64,000 bases of DNA, from NCBI GenBank assembly GCA_024235095.1, contig JACKNC010000003.1, positions 1-64,000 on the forward strand, given 5' to 3'. The notes beneath the pieces were generated by a model. It searched no databases, was not told where the DNA came from, and saw only the letters and a list, made by a program, of their open reading frames with translations. Every line of letters starts with the position of its first letter. The stretch's first letter is position 1. This document shows positions 1-9,794 of this stretch, one piece after another. The translations under genes and the position numbers were made by a program. Source of the DNA: Gammaproteobacteria bacterium (GTDB taxonomy: Bacteria > Pseudomonadota > Gammaproteobacteria > Competibacterales > Competibacteraceae).

Positions 1-2616
1 GTGTGGACCATGTTCTCCATTCTTGGCATCCGCATTAAAGCAGAACTGAATCTGAGCGAAACCGAATTCGGCCTGCTGGTCGCGACGCCGATTCTCACCG
101 GTTCGCTCGTCCGCCTACCGCTGGGCATTCTCACCGACCGCTTTGGCGGGCGCATCGTCTTCTTTATCCAGATGATCATCGTCGCCATCCCGATCTACGG
201 GCTGGCGTTTGCTACCCAATACTGGCAGTACCTGACGCTCGGCCTGTTCGTGGGCCTGGCCGGCGGCTCCTTCGCCACCGGCATCGCCTACACCTCGGCC
301 TGGTTCAGCAAGGAACGGCAGGGAACGGCGATGGGCATTTTCGGCGCGGGTAACGCCGGTTCCGCCATTACCAACCTGGTCGCGCCACTCCTCGTCGTCG
401 CCTACGGCTGGCGAATGGTGCCGCAAGTCTATTCCATCGCCATGCTGGTCATGGCCGTCGCGTTCTGGTTTTTCACCTACCCCGACCCTAAGACCGAAGA
501 ACGTAAAAAGTCGGGAGTCCATCTGACACTTGGCCAGCAACTCACGCCACTGATGGATTTGCGGGTGTGGCGGTTTGGCATGGCGTACTACTTCGTCTTC
601 GGCGGTTTCGTGGCCCTGGCGTTGTGGCTGCCGAAATACTACGTTGGCGAATACGGGCTTGACCTGAAGACGGCCTCTTTCGTCACCCTGCTGTTCACCC
701 TGCCTTCCGGCGTCATTCGCGCGCTGGGCGGCTGGATTTCCGACCGTTACGGCGGTAGCCAGACGACCTGGTGGGTGTTCTGGATTTCCCTGATCAGCCT
801 GTTCTTTCTCTGCTACCCGCAGACCACCATGACCGTGCATACCTTGCGCGGCGATGTATCGCTGAATGTCGGTCTGGGCGTGGTGTCTTTCACCGTACTG
901 GTGTTCGTGGTCGGCATCGCCCAGGGCATCGGCAAGGCCAGCGTCTACCGCAGTCTGGCCGACTACTACCCCAATAGCATGGGTTCGGTCGGCGGTCTGG
1001 TCGGCGTCATCGGCGGTCTGGGCGGTTTCACCATGCCCATTATCTTCGGCGTGGCCCTGGATGCACTCGGCGTGCGCAGCAGCGCCTACATGATCATGTT
1101 TGCGGTGCTGGCAATTACGATGTTGTGGACCTGGTTGGCCGAGCGGAATGAGCGTGAAGCGATTCTGGAGCGTCACGCCGACGTCCGCGCGGAACTGGAG
1201 CAAGCGCAACTCATCGAGCATGTCCGACCACGCCGGCATCTGCTGGTCGACTGGCGGCCCGATGACGAAACCTTCTGGGAGAAAACCGGTAGCCGCATCG
1301 CCAACCGCAATCTATGGCTGTCAATGCCGGCCTTGCTGCTGGCCTTCGCCGTCTGGGTGGTCTGGAGCGTGATCGTGGTCGAACTGCCGCATATCGGCTT
1401 CCAGTTCACGCCCAATCAACTATTCTGGCTGGCGGCGTTACCGGGTCTGTCGGGCGCCTTGTTCCGCCTGTTGTTTTCGTTCGTGGTGCCGATCTTCGGC
1501 GGACGCAACTGGACGGTGTTCAGCACGGCGCTGCTGCTGTTGCCGACCCTGTGGATTGGCGTGGCGGTGCAGAACCCCAACACCCAGTATGCCGTGTTTG
1601 TGGCAATCGCCCTGCTGTGTGGCCTGGGCGGCGGCAATTTCTCCTCCAGCATGGCCAATATCAGCTTCTTCTATCCGCAGCGCCTGCAAGGCACCGCGCT
1701 GGGTCTGAACGCTGGCATTGGCAATCTCGGCGTGGGCCTGGCGCAACTGATCGCGCCGATTGCAGTGTACGGCGGGGCGTTGCTGGTGCTGGGCGGCGAT
1801 GCACAAAGCCATCTGGACGGTGGAACCACCGCACAGATCTGGGTGCAGAACGCTGGATTTATCTGGGTTCCCTTCATCGTACTCTCGGCCATCGCCGCGT
1901 ATTTCGGCATGGACAATATTGCCAGCGTAAAAGCCGGTTTTGCCGAACAGGCGGCGATTTTCGGGCACAAGCACCAGTGGCTGATGAGTTGGCTGTACAT
2001 CGGCACTTTCGGTTCCTTTATCGGTCTGGCCGCCGGTTTCCCGATGCTGGTCAACACTCTATTTCCCGGTGTGGATGCCTTCCAGTTCGCCTTTATCGGC
2101 CCAATGTTGGCTGCCTTTGTGCGACCCGTCGGCGGCTGGCTGGCGGATCGTCTGGGCGGCGCGGTCATTACCTTCGCCATCTTCATCATCATGGGGCTAG
2201 CGACCTTGGCGGCGGCGGCGTTTCTGCCCGGCGCAAACGATAGCGGTAACGTGATCGGCTTCGTAGCGATGTTCCTGGTGTTGTTCCTGGCCGCCGGCAT
2301 CGGCAACGGCTCTACTTTCCGCATGATTCCCATCATCTTCCGCACCCTGCGGGAGCGGCAGGTCGCTGACCGAAACGATGCAGTGGCGCTGGAGCAGGCG
2401 CGGCGCGAGGGCGCGACCGAAGCCGCTGCGGCTATGGGATTAAGCGCCGCTGTAGCGGCTTTCGGTGGGTTCTTCATCCCGATGGCCTACGGCGCGTCCA
2501 TTGAGTTGACCGGCAGTCCCCAGGGCGCGTTGTTCTTCTTTAGCCTGTTTTATCTGAGTTGCGTGGGGGTGACCTGGCGCTGGTATTTCCGTAAAGGCGC
2601 GGAGGTGGCGTGTTAG
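1..2616 (+). CDS. narK: NarK1-NarK2 fused nitrate/nitrite transporter, 5' partial
   Basis: Major facilitator superfamily protein of the NarK/NNP family, with two complete transporter units in one chain. The first unit (about residues 1-385) carries the family signature GLLVATPILTGSLVRLPLG near its start. A hydrophilic linker (about 385-425) follows, then a second unit opens with the NarK2-type segment FWEKTGSRIANRNLW. In known fusions (Paracoccus type) the NarK1 half is a proton-linked nitrate importer and the NarK2 half a nitrate/nitrite antiporter; applying this here is inference. The window begins inside the first transmembrane segment, so the true start lies upstream and the GTG at position 1 is not a credible start. 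It leads a nar operon with a second narK and narGHJI. Confidence 0.93.
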   Translation: MWTMFSILGIRIKAELNLSETEFGLLVATPILTGSLVRLPLGILTDRFGGRIVFFIQMIIVAIPIYGLAFATQYWQYLTLGLFVGLAGGSFATGIAYTSAWFSKERQGTAMGIFGAGNAGSAITNLVAPLLVVAYGWRMVPQVYSIAMLVMAVAFWFFTYPDPKTEERKKSGVHLTLGQQLTPLMDLRVWRFGMAYYFVFGGFVALALWLPKYYVGEYGLDLKTASFVTLLFTLPSGVIRALGGWISDRYGGSQTTWWVFWISLISLFFLCYPQTTMTVHTLRGDVSLNVGLGVVSFTVLVFVVGIAQGIGKASVYRSLADYYPNSMGSVGGLVGVIGGLGGFTMPIIFGVALDALGVRSSAYMIMFAVLAITMLWTWLAERNEREAILERHADVRAELEQAQLIEHVRPRRHLLVDWRPDDETFWEKTGSRIANRNLWLSMPALLLAFAVWVVWSVIVVELPHIGFQFTPNQLFWLAALPGLSGALFRLLFSFVVPIFGGRNWTVFSTALLLLPTLWIGVAVQNPNTQYAVFVAIALLCGLGGGNFSSSMANISFFYPQRLQGTALGLNAGIGNLGVGLAQLIAPIAVYGGALLVLGGDAQSHLDGGTTAQIWVQNAGFIWVPFIVLSAIAAYFGMDNIASVKAGFAEQAAIFGHKHQWLMSWLYIGTFGSFIGLAAGFPMLVNTLFPGVDAFQFAFIGPMLAAFVRPVGGWLADRLGGAVITFAIFIIMGLATLAAAAFLPGANDSGNVIGFVAMFLVLFLAAGIGNGSTFRMIPIIFRTLRERQVADRNDAVALEQARREGATEAAAAMGLSAAVAAFGGFFIPMAYGASIELTGSPQGALFFFSLFYLSCVGVTWRWYFRKGAEVAC

Positions 2617-2698
2617 AAACGGCATAAACGCCCCCCACTGAAAACTGAAAACTGAAAACTTAACTTAAAACTTCATACTATTGAGAGGTTTTATCATC

Positions 2699-4315
2699 AT
2701 GGCCGATATTCGTGACTGGCGCGTGGAAGACCCTCAGTTCTGGGAATCCACGGGCAAAAGCATCGCTAACCGCAACCTGTGGATTTCGATCCCCAGTCTG
2801 CTGTGCGGCTTTGCGGTGTGGATCTACTGGAGCATCATTACCGTCCAGATGCTCAACGCCGGTTTTCCGTTCAAGCCGGCGGAACTGTTCACCCTGGCGG
2901 CGATCGCCGGTCTGACCGGCGCGACTTTGCGCATTCCGTCGAGCTTTTTCATTCGCATCGCCGGCGGGCGCAACACCATCGTGTTCACCACGGCGCTGTT
3001 GATGATTCCGGCGCTGGGCACTGGACTGGCGTTGCAGAGTCAGGACACGCCGCTCTGGGTGTTTCAATTACTGGCGTTTCTGTCCGGTTTTGGCGGCGGC
3101 AACTTCGCCTCCAGCATGTCCAATATCAGCTTCTTCTTTCCCAAGCGGATGCAGGGACTGGCGCTGGGCTTGAACGCGGGCCTGGGTAATGCGGGCGTCA
3201 CCACCATGCAAATTCTGGTGCCGTTGGTCATGACCATTCCGCTGCTCGGCTCCTTCGGCGGCGAACCCATCGCCCTGGTGCAAACCTCGGGTACGTTGAT
3301 CGGCAAAATCGCTGCGGGTACGCCGACCTATATTCAGAACGCCGGCTTTGTCTGGTTGTTCCTGCTGATTCCGCTGGCCTTCATCGGCTGGTTCGGCATG
3401 AACAATATCCGCACCGAGGAGGTTTCGCCACACATTGGTTCACCCCTGGGCGCGATCACCAAGATCGTCGGGATGTTGCTGATTGGCTTTGTCGCCGCCG
3501 GCGTCGGTTTGTATCTGATTCTGCCCGCGCCGACCGGACTGGGGTTGCCGTCATGGACCAAGTGGGTGGTGTTGCCCGGCGTGATTGCGCTGACCGTGTT
3601 CCTGCTCAAACTGATTCCCGGCGAGATCAAGCCGAATTTGCAACGGCAATTCCAGATTTTCGGCAACCAGCACACCTGGGTCATGAGCGTGATTTACACC
3701 ATGACTTTCGGTAGTTTCATCGGCTATTCCGCCGCATTCGCCCTGGCGATCAAGGTCATTTTCGGCTTTAGCCACATTGAAGGCGCGGATGGGGTGTTAA
3801 CGCACAGCACGGTGAATCCCAACGCGCCCAGCGCCTTGATGTATGCCTGGATGGGGCCGTTTATCGGCGCGCTGATCCGGCCGATTGGCGGCTGGATTTC
3901 CGACAAGGTGGGCGGCGCTTTGGTCACGCAAGTGATTACCGTAGTGATGATCGGCGCGGCGCTGGGCGTCGCGTATTACATGAGCGCCGCTTATCAGTCA
4001 GCGACGCCGGAACAGTATTTCCTGCCGTTCTTTCTGTTATTCCTGACCTTGTTCGCGGCCAGCGGCATCGGCAACGGATCCACCTTCCGCACCATCGCCA
4101 TGGTATTCCCCAAGGAACAGGCCGGGCCGGTGCTGGGCTGGACTTCAGCCGTCGCGGCGTATGGCGCGTTCATCATCCCGCAGGTGTTCGGCGAGCAGAT
4201 CAAGGCCACGACGCCGGAATACGCGCTCTACGGTTTTGCGGTTTTCTACTTCATCTGTCTGGTGCTGAATTGGTGGTACTACCTCGGCCCCAAGGCGGAA
4301 TTCAAGAATCCTTAA
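2699..4315 (+). CDS. narK2: NarK2-type nitrate/nitrite transporter
   Basis: A 538-residue MFS inner-membrane transporter of the NarK family, probably nitrate/nitrite antiport or nitrite export. The N-terminus (ADIRDWRVEDPQFWESTGKS, then IANRNLWISIP) is the usual NarK2 opening and matches the second half of the upstream fusion. The NNP glycine-rich signatures GGGNFASSMSNISFFFPKR and AASGIGNGSTFRTI are present. The ATG at 2699 is preferred over the in-frame TTG at 2681 because GAGAGG lies just upstream of the ATG and the product then starts like other NarK2 proteins. An extra loop and membrane segment around residues 245-310 makes it somewhat longer than a minimal 12-helix NarK. It lies 82 bp after the fused narK and 71 bp before narG. 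Confidence 0.95.
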   Translation: MADIRDWRVEDPQFWESTGKSIANRNLWISIPSLLCGFAVWIYWSIITVQMLNAGFPFKPAELFTLAAIAGLTGATLRIPSSFFIRIAGGRNTIVFTTALLMIPALGTGLALQSQDTPLWVFQLLAFLSGFGGGNFASSMSNISFFFPKRMQGLALGLNAGLGNAGVTTMQILVPLVMTIPLLGSFGGEPIALVQTSGTLIGKIAAGTPTYIQNAGFVWLFLLIPLAFIGWFGMNNIRTEEVSPHIGSPLGAITKIVGMLLIGFVAAGVGLYLILPAPTGLGLPSWTKWVVLPGVIALTVFLLKLIPGEIKPNLQRQFQIFGNQHTWVMSVIYTMTFGSFIGYSAAFALAIKVIFGFSHIEGADGVLTHSTVNPNAPSALMYAWMGPFIGALIRPIGGWISDKVGGALVTQVITVVMIGAALGVAYYMSAAYQSATPEQYFLPFFLLFLTLFAASGIGNGSTFRTIAMVFPKEQAGPVLGWTSAVAAYGAFIIPQVFGEQIKATTPEYALYGFAVFYFICLVLNWWYYLGPKAEFKNP

Positions 4316-4326
4316 GTAAGTCATGC

Positions 4327-4364
4327 GTAGGTTGGGTTAGCGCGCAGCGCGTAACCCAACCTAC
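4327..4364. repeat. GTAGGTTGGGTTA palindrome (REP/MITE-like hairpin)
   Basis: Perfect 13-bp inverted repeat: GTAGGTTGGGTTA at 4327-4339 and TAACCCAACCTAC at 4352-4364, with a GC-rich 12-nt loop. It lies between narK2 and narG. A related but not identical hairpin occurs at 61106-61140. Similar AGGTTGGGTT palindromes recur as dispersed intergenic repeats in many bacteria. There is no T-run, so a classical terminator is unlikely. Confidence 0.8.
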
Positions 4365-4386
4365 ATTTAATATGAGGTTGATTATC

Positions 4387-7300
4387 ATGAGTCATTTTCT
4401 TGATCGACTAAATTTCTTTAAAAAAATCACTGACACTTTTTCCGGCGATCACGGCATCGTCACTAACGAGGATCGCGGCTGGGAGGACGCCTATCGCGCC
4501 CGCTGGCAGCACGACAAGATTGTGCGCTCCACCCACGGGGTGAACTGCACCGGTTCGTGTAGCTGGAAAATCTATGTCAAGAACGGACTGGTCACCTGGG
4601 AAACCCAGCAGACCGACTATCCGCGCACCCGCGATGAATTGCCGAACCATGAACCGCGTGGTTGCGCGCGCGGCGCGTCCTACAGTTGGTATCTGTACAG
4701 CGCCAACCGGGTCAAATACCCGATGATTCGCGGGCGGCTGATCAAGCTGTGGCGCGCGGCGCTGGCCGTCAACAAAGACCCGGTCGACGCTTGGGCGTCC
4801 ATTGTGGAAGACCCGGCCAAGGCCAGCGAATACAAGAGTCAGCGCGGTTTGGGCGGTTTCGTCCGCTCCACCTGGGATGAAGTGAATCAGATCATCGCCG
4901 CCGCCAATGTGTACACCGCCAAGCACTACGGCCCGGATCGCATCTACGGCTTTTCGCCGATTCCGGCCATGTCGATGGTGTCCTATGCCGCCGGTTCGCG
5001 TTATCTGTCGCTGATCGGCGGTGCGGTCGGCAGCTTCTATGACTGGTATTGCGATTTACCGCCCGCCAGCCCGATGGTCTGGGGCGAGCAAACCGACGTG
5101 CCGGAATCGGCGGACTGGTACAACTCGACGTTCCTGATGATGTGGGGTTCCAACGTCCCGCAGACCCGCACCCCGGACGCCCATTTCATGACCGAGGTGC
5201 GCTATCGAGGCGCCAAGATCGTGGTGGTCTGCCCGGATTATTCCGAAGCGTCCAAGTTCGCCGATGTCTGGCTGCATCCCAAACAGGGCACCGACGCGGC
5301 GGTGGCGATGGCGATGGGGCATGTCATCCTGCGCGAGTTTTACCTTGATGGAAGGTCCGAGTATTTCACCGAGTACGTGCGCACCAAGACCGACTTCCCT
5401 TATCTGGTGATGCTCGATCCGCGCGAGGATGGAACCTATGTCAATGGCCGTTTTCTGCGCGCTTCCGACTTGGCGAACAACGCCGGTCAGGCGAACAACC
5501 CGGAATGGAAAACCCTGGCCTTCGATGAAATCAGCGGTCATCTGATCGTCCCCAATGGCTCGATCGGCTTCCGCTGGGGCGAGCAAGAAGGGATGGTCGG
5601 CAAGTGGAATCTGGAGCCAAAGGCAGCGCTCTCCGGCGCGGAAACCCAGCTGCGCCTGTCGGTCAACGAGATCAAGGATGCGGTAGCGCCGGTCGCTTTC
5701 CCCTATTTCGGTTCCACGCAACACCCGCATTTCGCCTGCACCGCGCATAACGCCGTGCAAGTCCGCCATGTGCCGGTGAAGAAGGTGAAACTGGCCGACG
5801 GTTCCGAGGCGCTGGTCGCCACGGTCTACGACCTGACTTTGGCGCAATACGGTCTGGATCGCGGACTGGGCGGCGATAACGTCGCCAAAACCTACGATGA
5901 CGATGTGCCCTATACCCCGGCCTGGCAGGAGAAAATCACCGGGACGCCGCGCGAACAAATCATCACGGTCGCTCGTCAGTTCGCCGAGAACGCCGATAAG
6001 ACCCACGGTAAATCGATGGTCATTATCGGTGCGGCGATGAATCACTGGTATCACATGGACATGAATTACCGGGGCATCATCAATATGCTGATGATGTGCG
6101 GCTGCGTCGGCCAAAGCGGCGGCGGCTGGTCGCACTATGTCGGTCAGGAGAAGCTGCGCCCGCAAACCGGCTGGACCGCGCTGGCCTTTGCCCTGGACTG
6201 GCACCGCCCGCCCCGGCACATGAATTCCACTTCATTTTGGTACATCCACAGCAGCCAGTGGCGGTATGAGAAGCTGGCGATGACCGAAATTCTCTCGCCG
6301 CTGGCCGATCCCAAACAGTGGCAGGGTACGCAGATTGACTACAACGTGCGTTCGGCGCGCATGGGCTGGCTACCGACTGCGCCGCATTTCGACGCCAATC
6401 CGCTGCAGATCGCCAAAGACGCTGCGGCCGCCGGTCAAGCGCCGAACGAGTATCTGGTCGAAAATCTCAAGGCTGGCAAAATTAATTTCGCCTTTGAGGA
6501 TCCGGATAATCCGGTTAATTTCCCACGCAACCTGTTTGTGTGGCGCTCCAACCTGCTCGGCTCGTCGGGCAAGGGCCATGAATACTTCCTCAAGTATCTG
6601 CTCGGCGCAGTGCATGGCGTCCAGGGCAAGGATTTGGGCGCGGAAGGCGGCGAGAAACCGCAGGAGGTGAAATGGCGCAAGGGCGCGGAAGGCAAGCTCG
6701 ATCTACTGGTGACCCTGGATTTCCGCATGTCCACCACCTGCATGTATTCCGACATCGTGCTGCCGACCGCCACCTGGTATGAGAAGAACGACCTCAACAC
6801 CAGCGACATGCATCCGTTCATTCACCCGCTGAGCGCAGCGGTCGATCCGGCCTGGGAGTCGCGCACCGACTGGGACATTTTCAAAGGCATCGCCAAAGCG
6901 TTTTCGGCAACCTGTCCCGGTCATCTCGGCGTGGAAAAGGACATCATCGCGCTGCCGACTCTGCACGACACCCCCAGCGAACTCGCGCAACCCTTGACGG
7001 TGAAGGACTGGAAGAAGGGCGAATGCGAGCTGATTCCGGGCAAGACTGCGCCCAGTCTGGTGGTGGTGGAGCGCGACTACCCAAGCACCTACCAGAAATT
7101 CACCGCGCTCGGCCCGCTAATGACCAAGGTGGGCAACGGCGGCAAGGGCATTGCCTGGAACACCGAACACGAGGTGGAGGCGCTGGCCACGCTGAACTAC
7201 ACCGTGCAGGAGGAAGGCGTTGCCAAGGGTTTGCCGCGCATCGAGACCGACATCGACGCAGCTGAAGTGATCATGATGCTGGCCCCGGAAACCAATGGCC

Positions 7301-8148
7301 ATGTCGCGGTGAAAGCCTGGGAAGCACTGTCAAAAATCACTGGCCGTGACCATACCCATCTGGCGATTCCCAAGGAACACGAGAAAATCCGTTTCCGCGA
7401 CATCCAGGCCCAGCCGCGCAAGATCATTTCCTCGCCGACCTGGTCCGGTCTGGAAGATGAAAAAGTCAGCTACAACGCCGGTTACACCAACGTCCATGAA
7501 CTGATTCCGTGGCGCACCCTGACCGGTCGCCAGCAGTTTTATCAGGATCATCCGTGGATGCTCGGTTTTGGCGAGGCGATGTGCGCTTACCGCCCGCCGG
7601 TGGATATGAAGACGGTGGAGCCGATCATCGGCAAGAAGCCGAATGGCCATAAGGAAATCGTGCTGAACTTCATCACTCCGCATCAGAAGTGGGGCATCCA
7701 TAGCACCTACACCGACAATCTGCTGATGCTCACCCTGTCGCGTGGCGGCCCGATCATCTGGATGTCGGAAATCGACGCCAGGAAGGCCGGCATTGAAGAC
7801 AACGACTGGATCGAAGCTTACAACCTCAATGGGGCCATCGCCGCTCGCGCCGTGGTCAGTCAACGGGTGCCGGAAGGCATGTCGATGATGTACCACGCTC
7901 AGGAAAAGATCGTAAACACCCCCGGTTCGGAAATTACCGGCACGCGCGGCGGCATTCACAACTCGGTCACCCGCACCGTACTCAAGCCCACGCACATGAT
8001 CGGCGGTTACGCCCAACAGAGCTACGGCTTCAACTATTACGGCACGGTCGGCGCGAATCGCGATGAATTCATCATCGTGCGCAAGATGGCCAAGGTGGAC
8101 TGGCTGGATGACGAACCTGAGGCGGTCGCTGAGGCGGTGGGTCACTGA
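4387..8148 (+). CDS. narG: respiratory nitrate reductase alpha subunit
   Basis: Catalytic molybdenum subunit (1253 aa) of cytoplasm-facing membrane-bound nitrate reductase; reduces nitrate to nitrite with quinol-derived electrons. The FS0 iron-sulfur ligands are visible as His50, Cys54, Cys58 and Cys93 (HGVNCTGSCSW, then RGCARGAS). The molybdenum-ligand aspartate is Asp223 in YCDLPPASP. The motif WGEQTDVPESADWYNS follows, as in E. coli NarG, and the length is typical. ATG 4387 is chosen because MSHFLDRLNFF is the normal NarG start and GAGG lies upstream; the open frame extends to 4270 but that part is not NarG-like. Followed by narH, narJ and narI. Confidence 0.98.
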   Translation: MSHFLDRLNFFKKITDTFSGDHGIVTNEDRGWEDAYRARWQHDKIVRSTHGVNCTGSCSWKIYVKNGLVTWETQQTDYPRTRDELPNHEPRGCARGASYSWYLYSANRVKYPMIRGRLIKLWRAALAVNKDPVDAWASIVEDPAKASEYKSQRGLGGFVRSTWDEVNQIIAAANVYTAKHYGPDRIYGFSPIPAMSMVSYAAGSRYLSLIGGAVGSFYDWYCDLPPASPMVWGEQTDVPESADWYNSTFLMMWGSNVPQTRTPDAHFMTEVRYRGAKIVVVCPDYSEASKFADVWLHPKQGTDAAVAMAMGHVILREFYLDGRSEYFTEYVRTKTDFPYLVMLDPREDGTYVNGRFLRASDLANNAGQANNPEWKTLAFDEISGHLIVPNGSIGFRWGEQEGMVGKWNLEPKAALSGAETQLRLSVNEIKDAVAPVAFPYFGSTQHPHFACTAHNAVQVRHVPVKKVKLADGSEALVATVYDLTLAQYGLDRGLGGDNVAKTYDDDVPYTPAWQEKITGTPREQIITVARQFAENADKTHGKSMVIIGAAMNHWYHMDMNYRGIINMLMMCGCVGQSGGGWSHYVGQEKLRPQTGWTALAFALDWHRPPRHMNSTSFWYIHSSQWRYEKLAMTEILSPLADPKQWQGTQIDYNVRSARMGWLPTAPHFDANPLQIAKDAAAAGQAPNEYLVENLKAGKINFAFEDPDNPVNFPRNLFVWRSNLLGSSGKGHEYFLKYLLGAVHGVQGKDLGAEGGEKPQEVKWRKGAEGKLDLLVTLDFRMSTTCMYSDIVLPTATWYEKNDLNTSDMHPFIHPLSAAVDPAWESRTDWDIFKGIAKAFSATCPGHLGVEKDIIALPTLHDTPSELAQPLTVKDWKKGECELIPGKTAPSLVVVERDYPSTYQKFTALGPLMTKVGNGGKGIAWNTEHEVEALATLNYTVQEEGVAKGLPRIETDIDAAEVIMMLAPETNGHVAVKAWEALSKITGRDHTHLAIPKEHEKIRFRDIQAQPRKIISSPTWSGLEDEKVSYNAGYTNVHELIPWRTLTGRQQFYQDHPWMLGFGEAMCAYRPPVDMKTVEPIIGKKPNGHKEIVLNFITPHQKWGIHSTYTDNLLMLTLSRGGPIIWMSEIDARKAGIEDNDWIEAYNLNGAIAARAVVSQRVPEGMSMMYHAQEKIVNTPGSEITGTRGGIHNSVTRTVLKPTHMIGGYAQQSYGFNYYGTVGANRDEFIIVRKMAKVDWLDDEPEAVAEAVGH

Positions 8149-8160
8149 TTGTTGCTGTTA

Positions 8161-8222
8161 ACCACGAAAGACCCGAAAGACCCGAAAATTTTTTGGAATG
8201 GGTCGGTCGGGTCTTTGGTGGT
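8161..8222. repeat. imperfect 23-bp inverted repeat between narG and narH
   Basis: The arm at 8161-8183 (ACCACGAAAGACCCG, then AAAGACCC) pairs with 8200-8222 (GGGTCGGTCGGGTCTTTGGT, then GGT), with a few mismatches around an A/T-rich loop. The hairpin would sit in the narG-narH intercistronic mRNA and end about 20 nt before the narH start. It could be a processing or stabilising element or an inserted repeat. It is not followed by a T-run. Confidence 0.65.
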
Positions 8223-8243
8223 GAACCGAGAGGATAGAGAGAA

Positions 8244-9794
8244 ATGAAAGTACGCGCGCAAATCGCCATGGTGCTGAACCTGGACAAGTGCATTGGCTGC
8301 CACACCTGTTCCGTGACCTGCAAGAACGTCTGGACCAGTCGCGACGGCATGGAATACGCCTGGTTCAACAACGTCGAGACCAAGCCCGGCATCGGTTACC
8401 CGAAAGACTGGGAGAATCAGCAGCAGTGGAACGGCGGCTGGAAACGGCGCAAGGATGGCAAACTGGAGCCGAAACAGGGCGGCAAACTGAAAATCCTGTC
8501 CAATATCTTCGCCAACCCGGACATGCCGGCGATTGATGACTATTACGAACCGTGGGACTACGACTACGCGCATTTGCAGAATGCGCCGGAGTCGAAAGCC
8601 ATGCCCACCGCCCGCCCGCGCTCCGCGATCAGCGGCGAGCGGATGCAGAAAATTCACTGGGGGCCGAACTGGGAGGAAATTCTCGGCACCGAATTCGCCA
8701 AGCGCTCGAAGGACTACAACTTTGAGAAAGTGCAGAAGGACATTTACGGCGAGTTCGAAAACACCTTCATGATGTATTTGCCGCGCCTGTGCGAGCATTG
8801 CCTGAACCCGGCCTGCGTGGCGTCCTGCCCTTCCGGCGCGATCTACAAGCGCGAGGAAGACGGCATCGTGCTGATTGATCAGGACAAGTGCCGGGGCTGG
8901 CGGATGTGCGTCTCCGGTTGTCCGTACAAGAAGATTTACTACAACTGGAATACCGGCAAATCGGAAAAGTGCATCTTCTGCTACCCGCGCATCGAGACCG
9001 GACAACCGACGGTCTGTTCGGAAACCTGTGTGGGCCGTATCCGCTACCTGGGCGTTTTACTCTACGACGCCGATCGTATTGAAGAAGCCGCCAGCGTCCT
9101 GGATGAGCAGAGTCTCTATCAGGCGCAACTCGATATGTTCCTCGATCCGTTCGACGCCACGGTGCAGGCCGAAGCCCGCAAGGCCGGCATTCCCGAACCG
9201 TGGCTGAAAGCGGCTCAGGAGTCGCCCATCTACAAAATGGCGATTGAATGGAAGATCGCCTTCCCGCTGCATCCCGAATATCGCACCCTGCCGATGGTCT
9301 GGTATGTGCCGGCGCTGTCGCCGATCCAGGCCCGCGCCGAGGCCGGTCAGATCGGCATGAACGGCATCATCCCGGATGTCGGTTCACTGCGCATTCCCTT
9401 GAAGTATCTGGCCAATCTGCTGACCGCTGGCGATGAGCAGCCGGTCAAGCAGGCGCTGGAGCGGATGCTGGCCATGCGCGCCTACATGCGGGCCAAGACT
9501 GTCGATGGGGAAATCCGCGACGATGTGCTGAAAGCGGTCAACCTGCGTATTGATCAGGTCGAGTCAATGTACCGTTATCTGGCCATCGCCAATTACGAAG
9601 ATCGCTTTGTTATTCCTACCAGTCACCGCGAATACGCCAGCGCGACTTATGACGCCTTTGGCGAACGCGGCGGTTGCGGGTTCAGCTTCGGCAACGGTTG
9701 TTCGCCGGGTACGGACAAGACCAACCTGTTCGGCGGCAAGAAGGTGACGACGCGCCGGGCGGTTCCGATCAAGGTCGAGCCGGCGAAAGGCTAA
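8244..9794 (+). CDS. narH: respiratory nitrate reductase beta subunit
   Basis: Iron-sulfur electron-transfer subunit (516 aa) passing electrons from NarI hemes to NarG. The first cluster motif has Cys16, Cys19, Cys22 and Cys26 (CIGCHTCSVTC). A second begins at Cys183 (CEHCLNPACVASCP). The third is CRGWRMCVSGCP at 216-227, where Trp219 replaces a cysteine, the known NarH hallmark that makes this centre a [3Fe-4S] cluster. A further motif is CIFCYPR. The start has a purine-rich Shine-Dalgarno (AGAGAGA). The gene ends at the edge of a heptamer repeat tract that separates it from narJ. Confidence 0.98.
   Translation: MKVRAQIAMVLNLDKCIGCHTCSVTCKNVWTSRDGMEYAWFNNVETKPGIGYPKDWENQQQWNGGWKRRKDGKLEPKQGGKLKILSNIFANPDMPAIDDYYEPWDYDYAHLQNAPESKAMPTARPRSAISGERMQKIHWGPNWEEILGTEFAKRSKDYNFEKVQKDIYGEFENTFMMYLPRLCEHCLNPACVASCPSGAIYKREEDGIVLIDQDKCRGWRMCVSGCPYKKIYYNWNTGKSEKCIFCYPRIETGQPTVCSETCVGRIRYLGVLLYDADRIEEAASVLDEQSLYQAQLDMFLDPFDATVQAEARKAGIPEPWLKAAQESPIYKMAIEWKIAFPLHPEYRTLPMVWYVPALSPIQARAEAGQIGMNGIIPDVGSLRIPLKYLANLLTAGDEQPVKQALERMLAMRAYMRAKTVDGEIRDDVLKAVNLRIDQVESMYRYLAIANYEDRFVIPTSHREYASATYDAFGERGGCGFSFGNGCSPGTDKTNLFGGKKVTTRRAVPIKVEPAKG

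Noticed and set aside
115..1239. 374-codon open frame on the - strand opposite narK
   Set aside because: Shadow of a GC-rich coding strand; low-complexity His/Gln/Asp-rich translation and no family resemblance, whereas the + strand encodes clear NarK.
1314..2243. 309-codon + strand frame overlapping narK
   Set aside because: Alternate frame of narK, Arg/Gly/Ala-rich with no family similarity.
4352..4386. rho-independent terminator before narG
   Set aside because: The palindrome is not followed by a T-run and a terminator there would block the nar operon.
5056..6219. 387-codon open frame on the - strand inside narG
   Set aside because: Antisense shadow; narG motifs continue uninterrupted on the + strand and the antisense product shows no domain.
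7330..8145. 271-codon open frame on the - strand at the narG 3' end
   Set aside because: Antisense shadow with no recognisable domain and no ribosome site.
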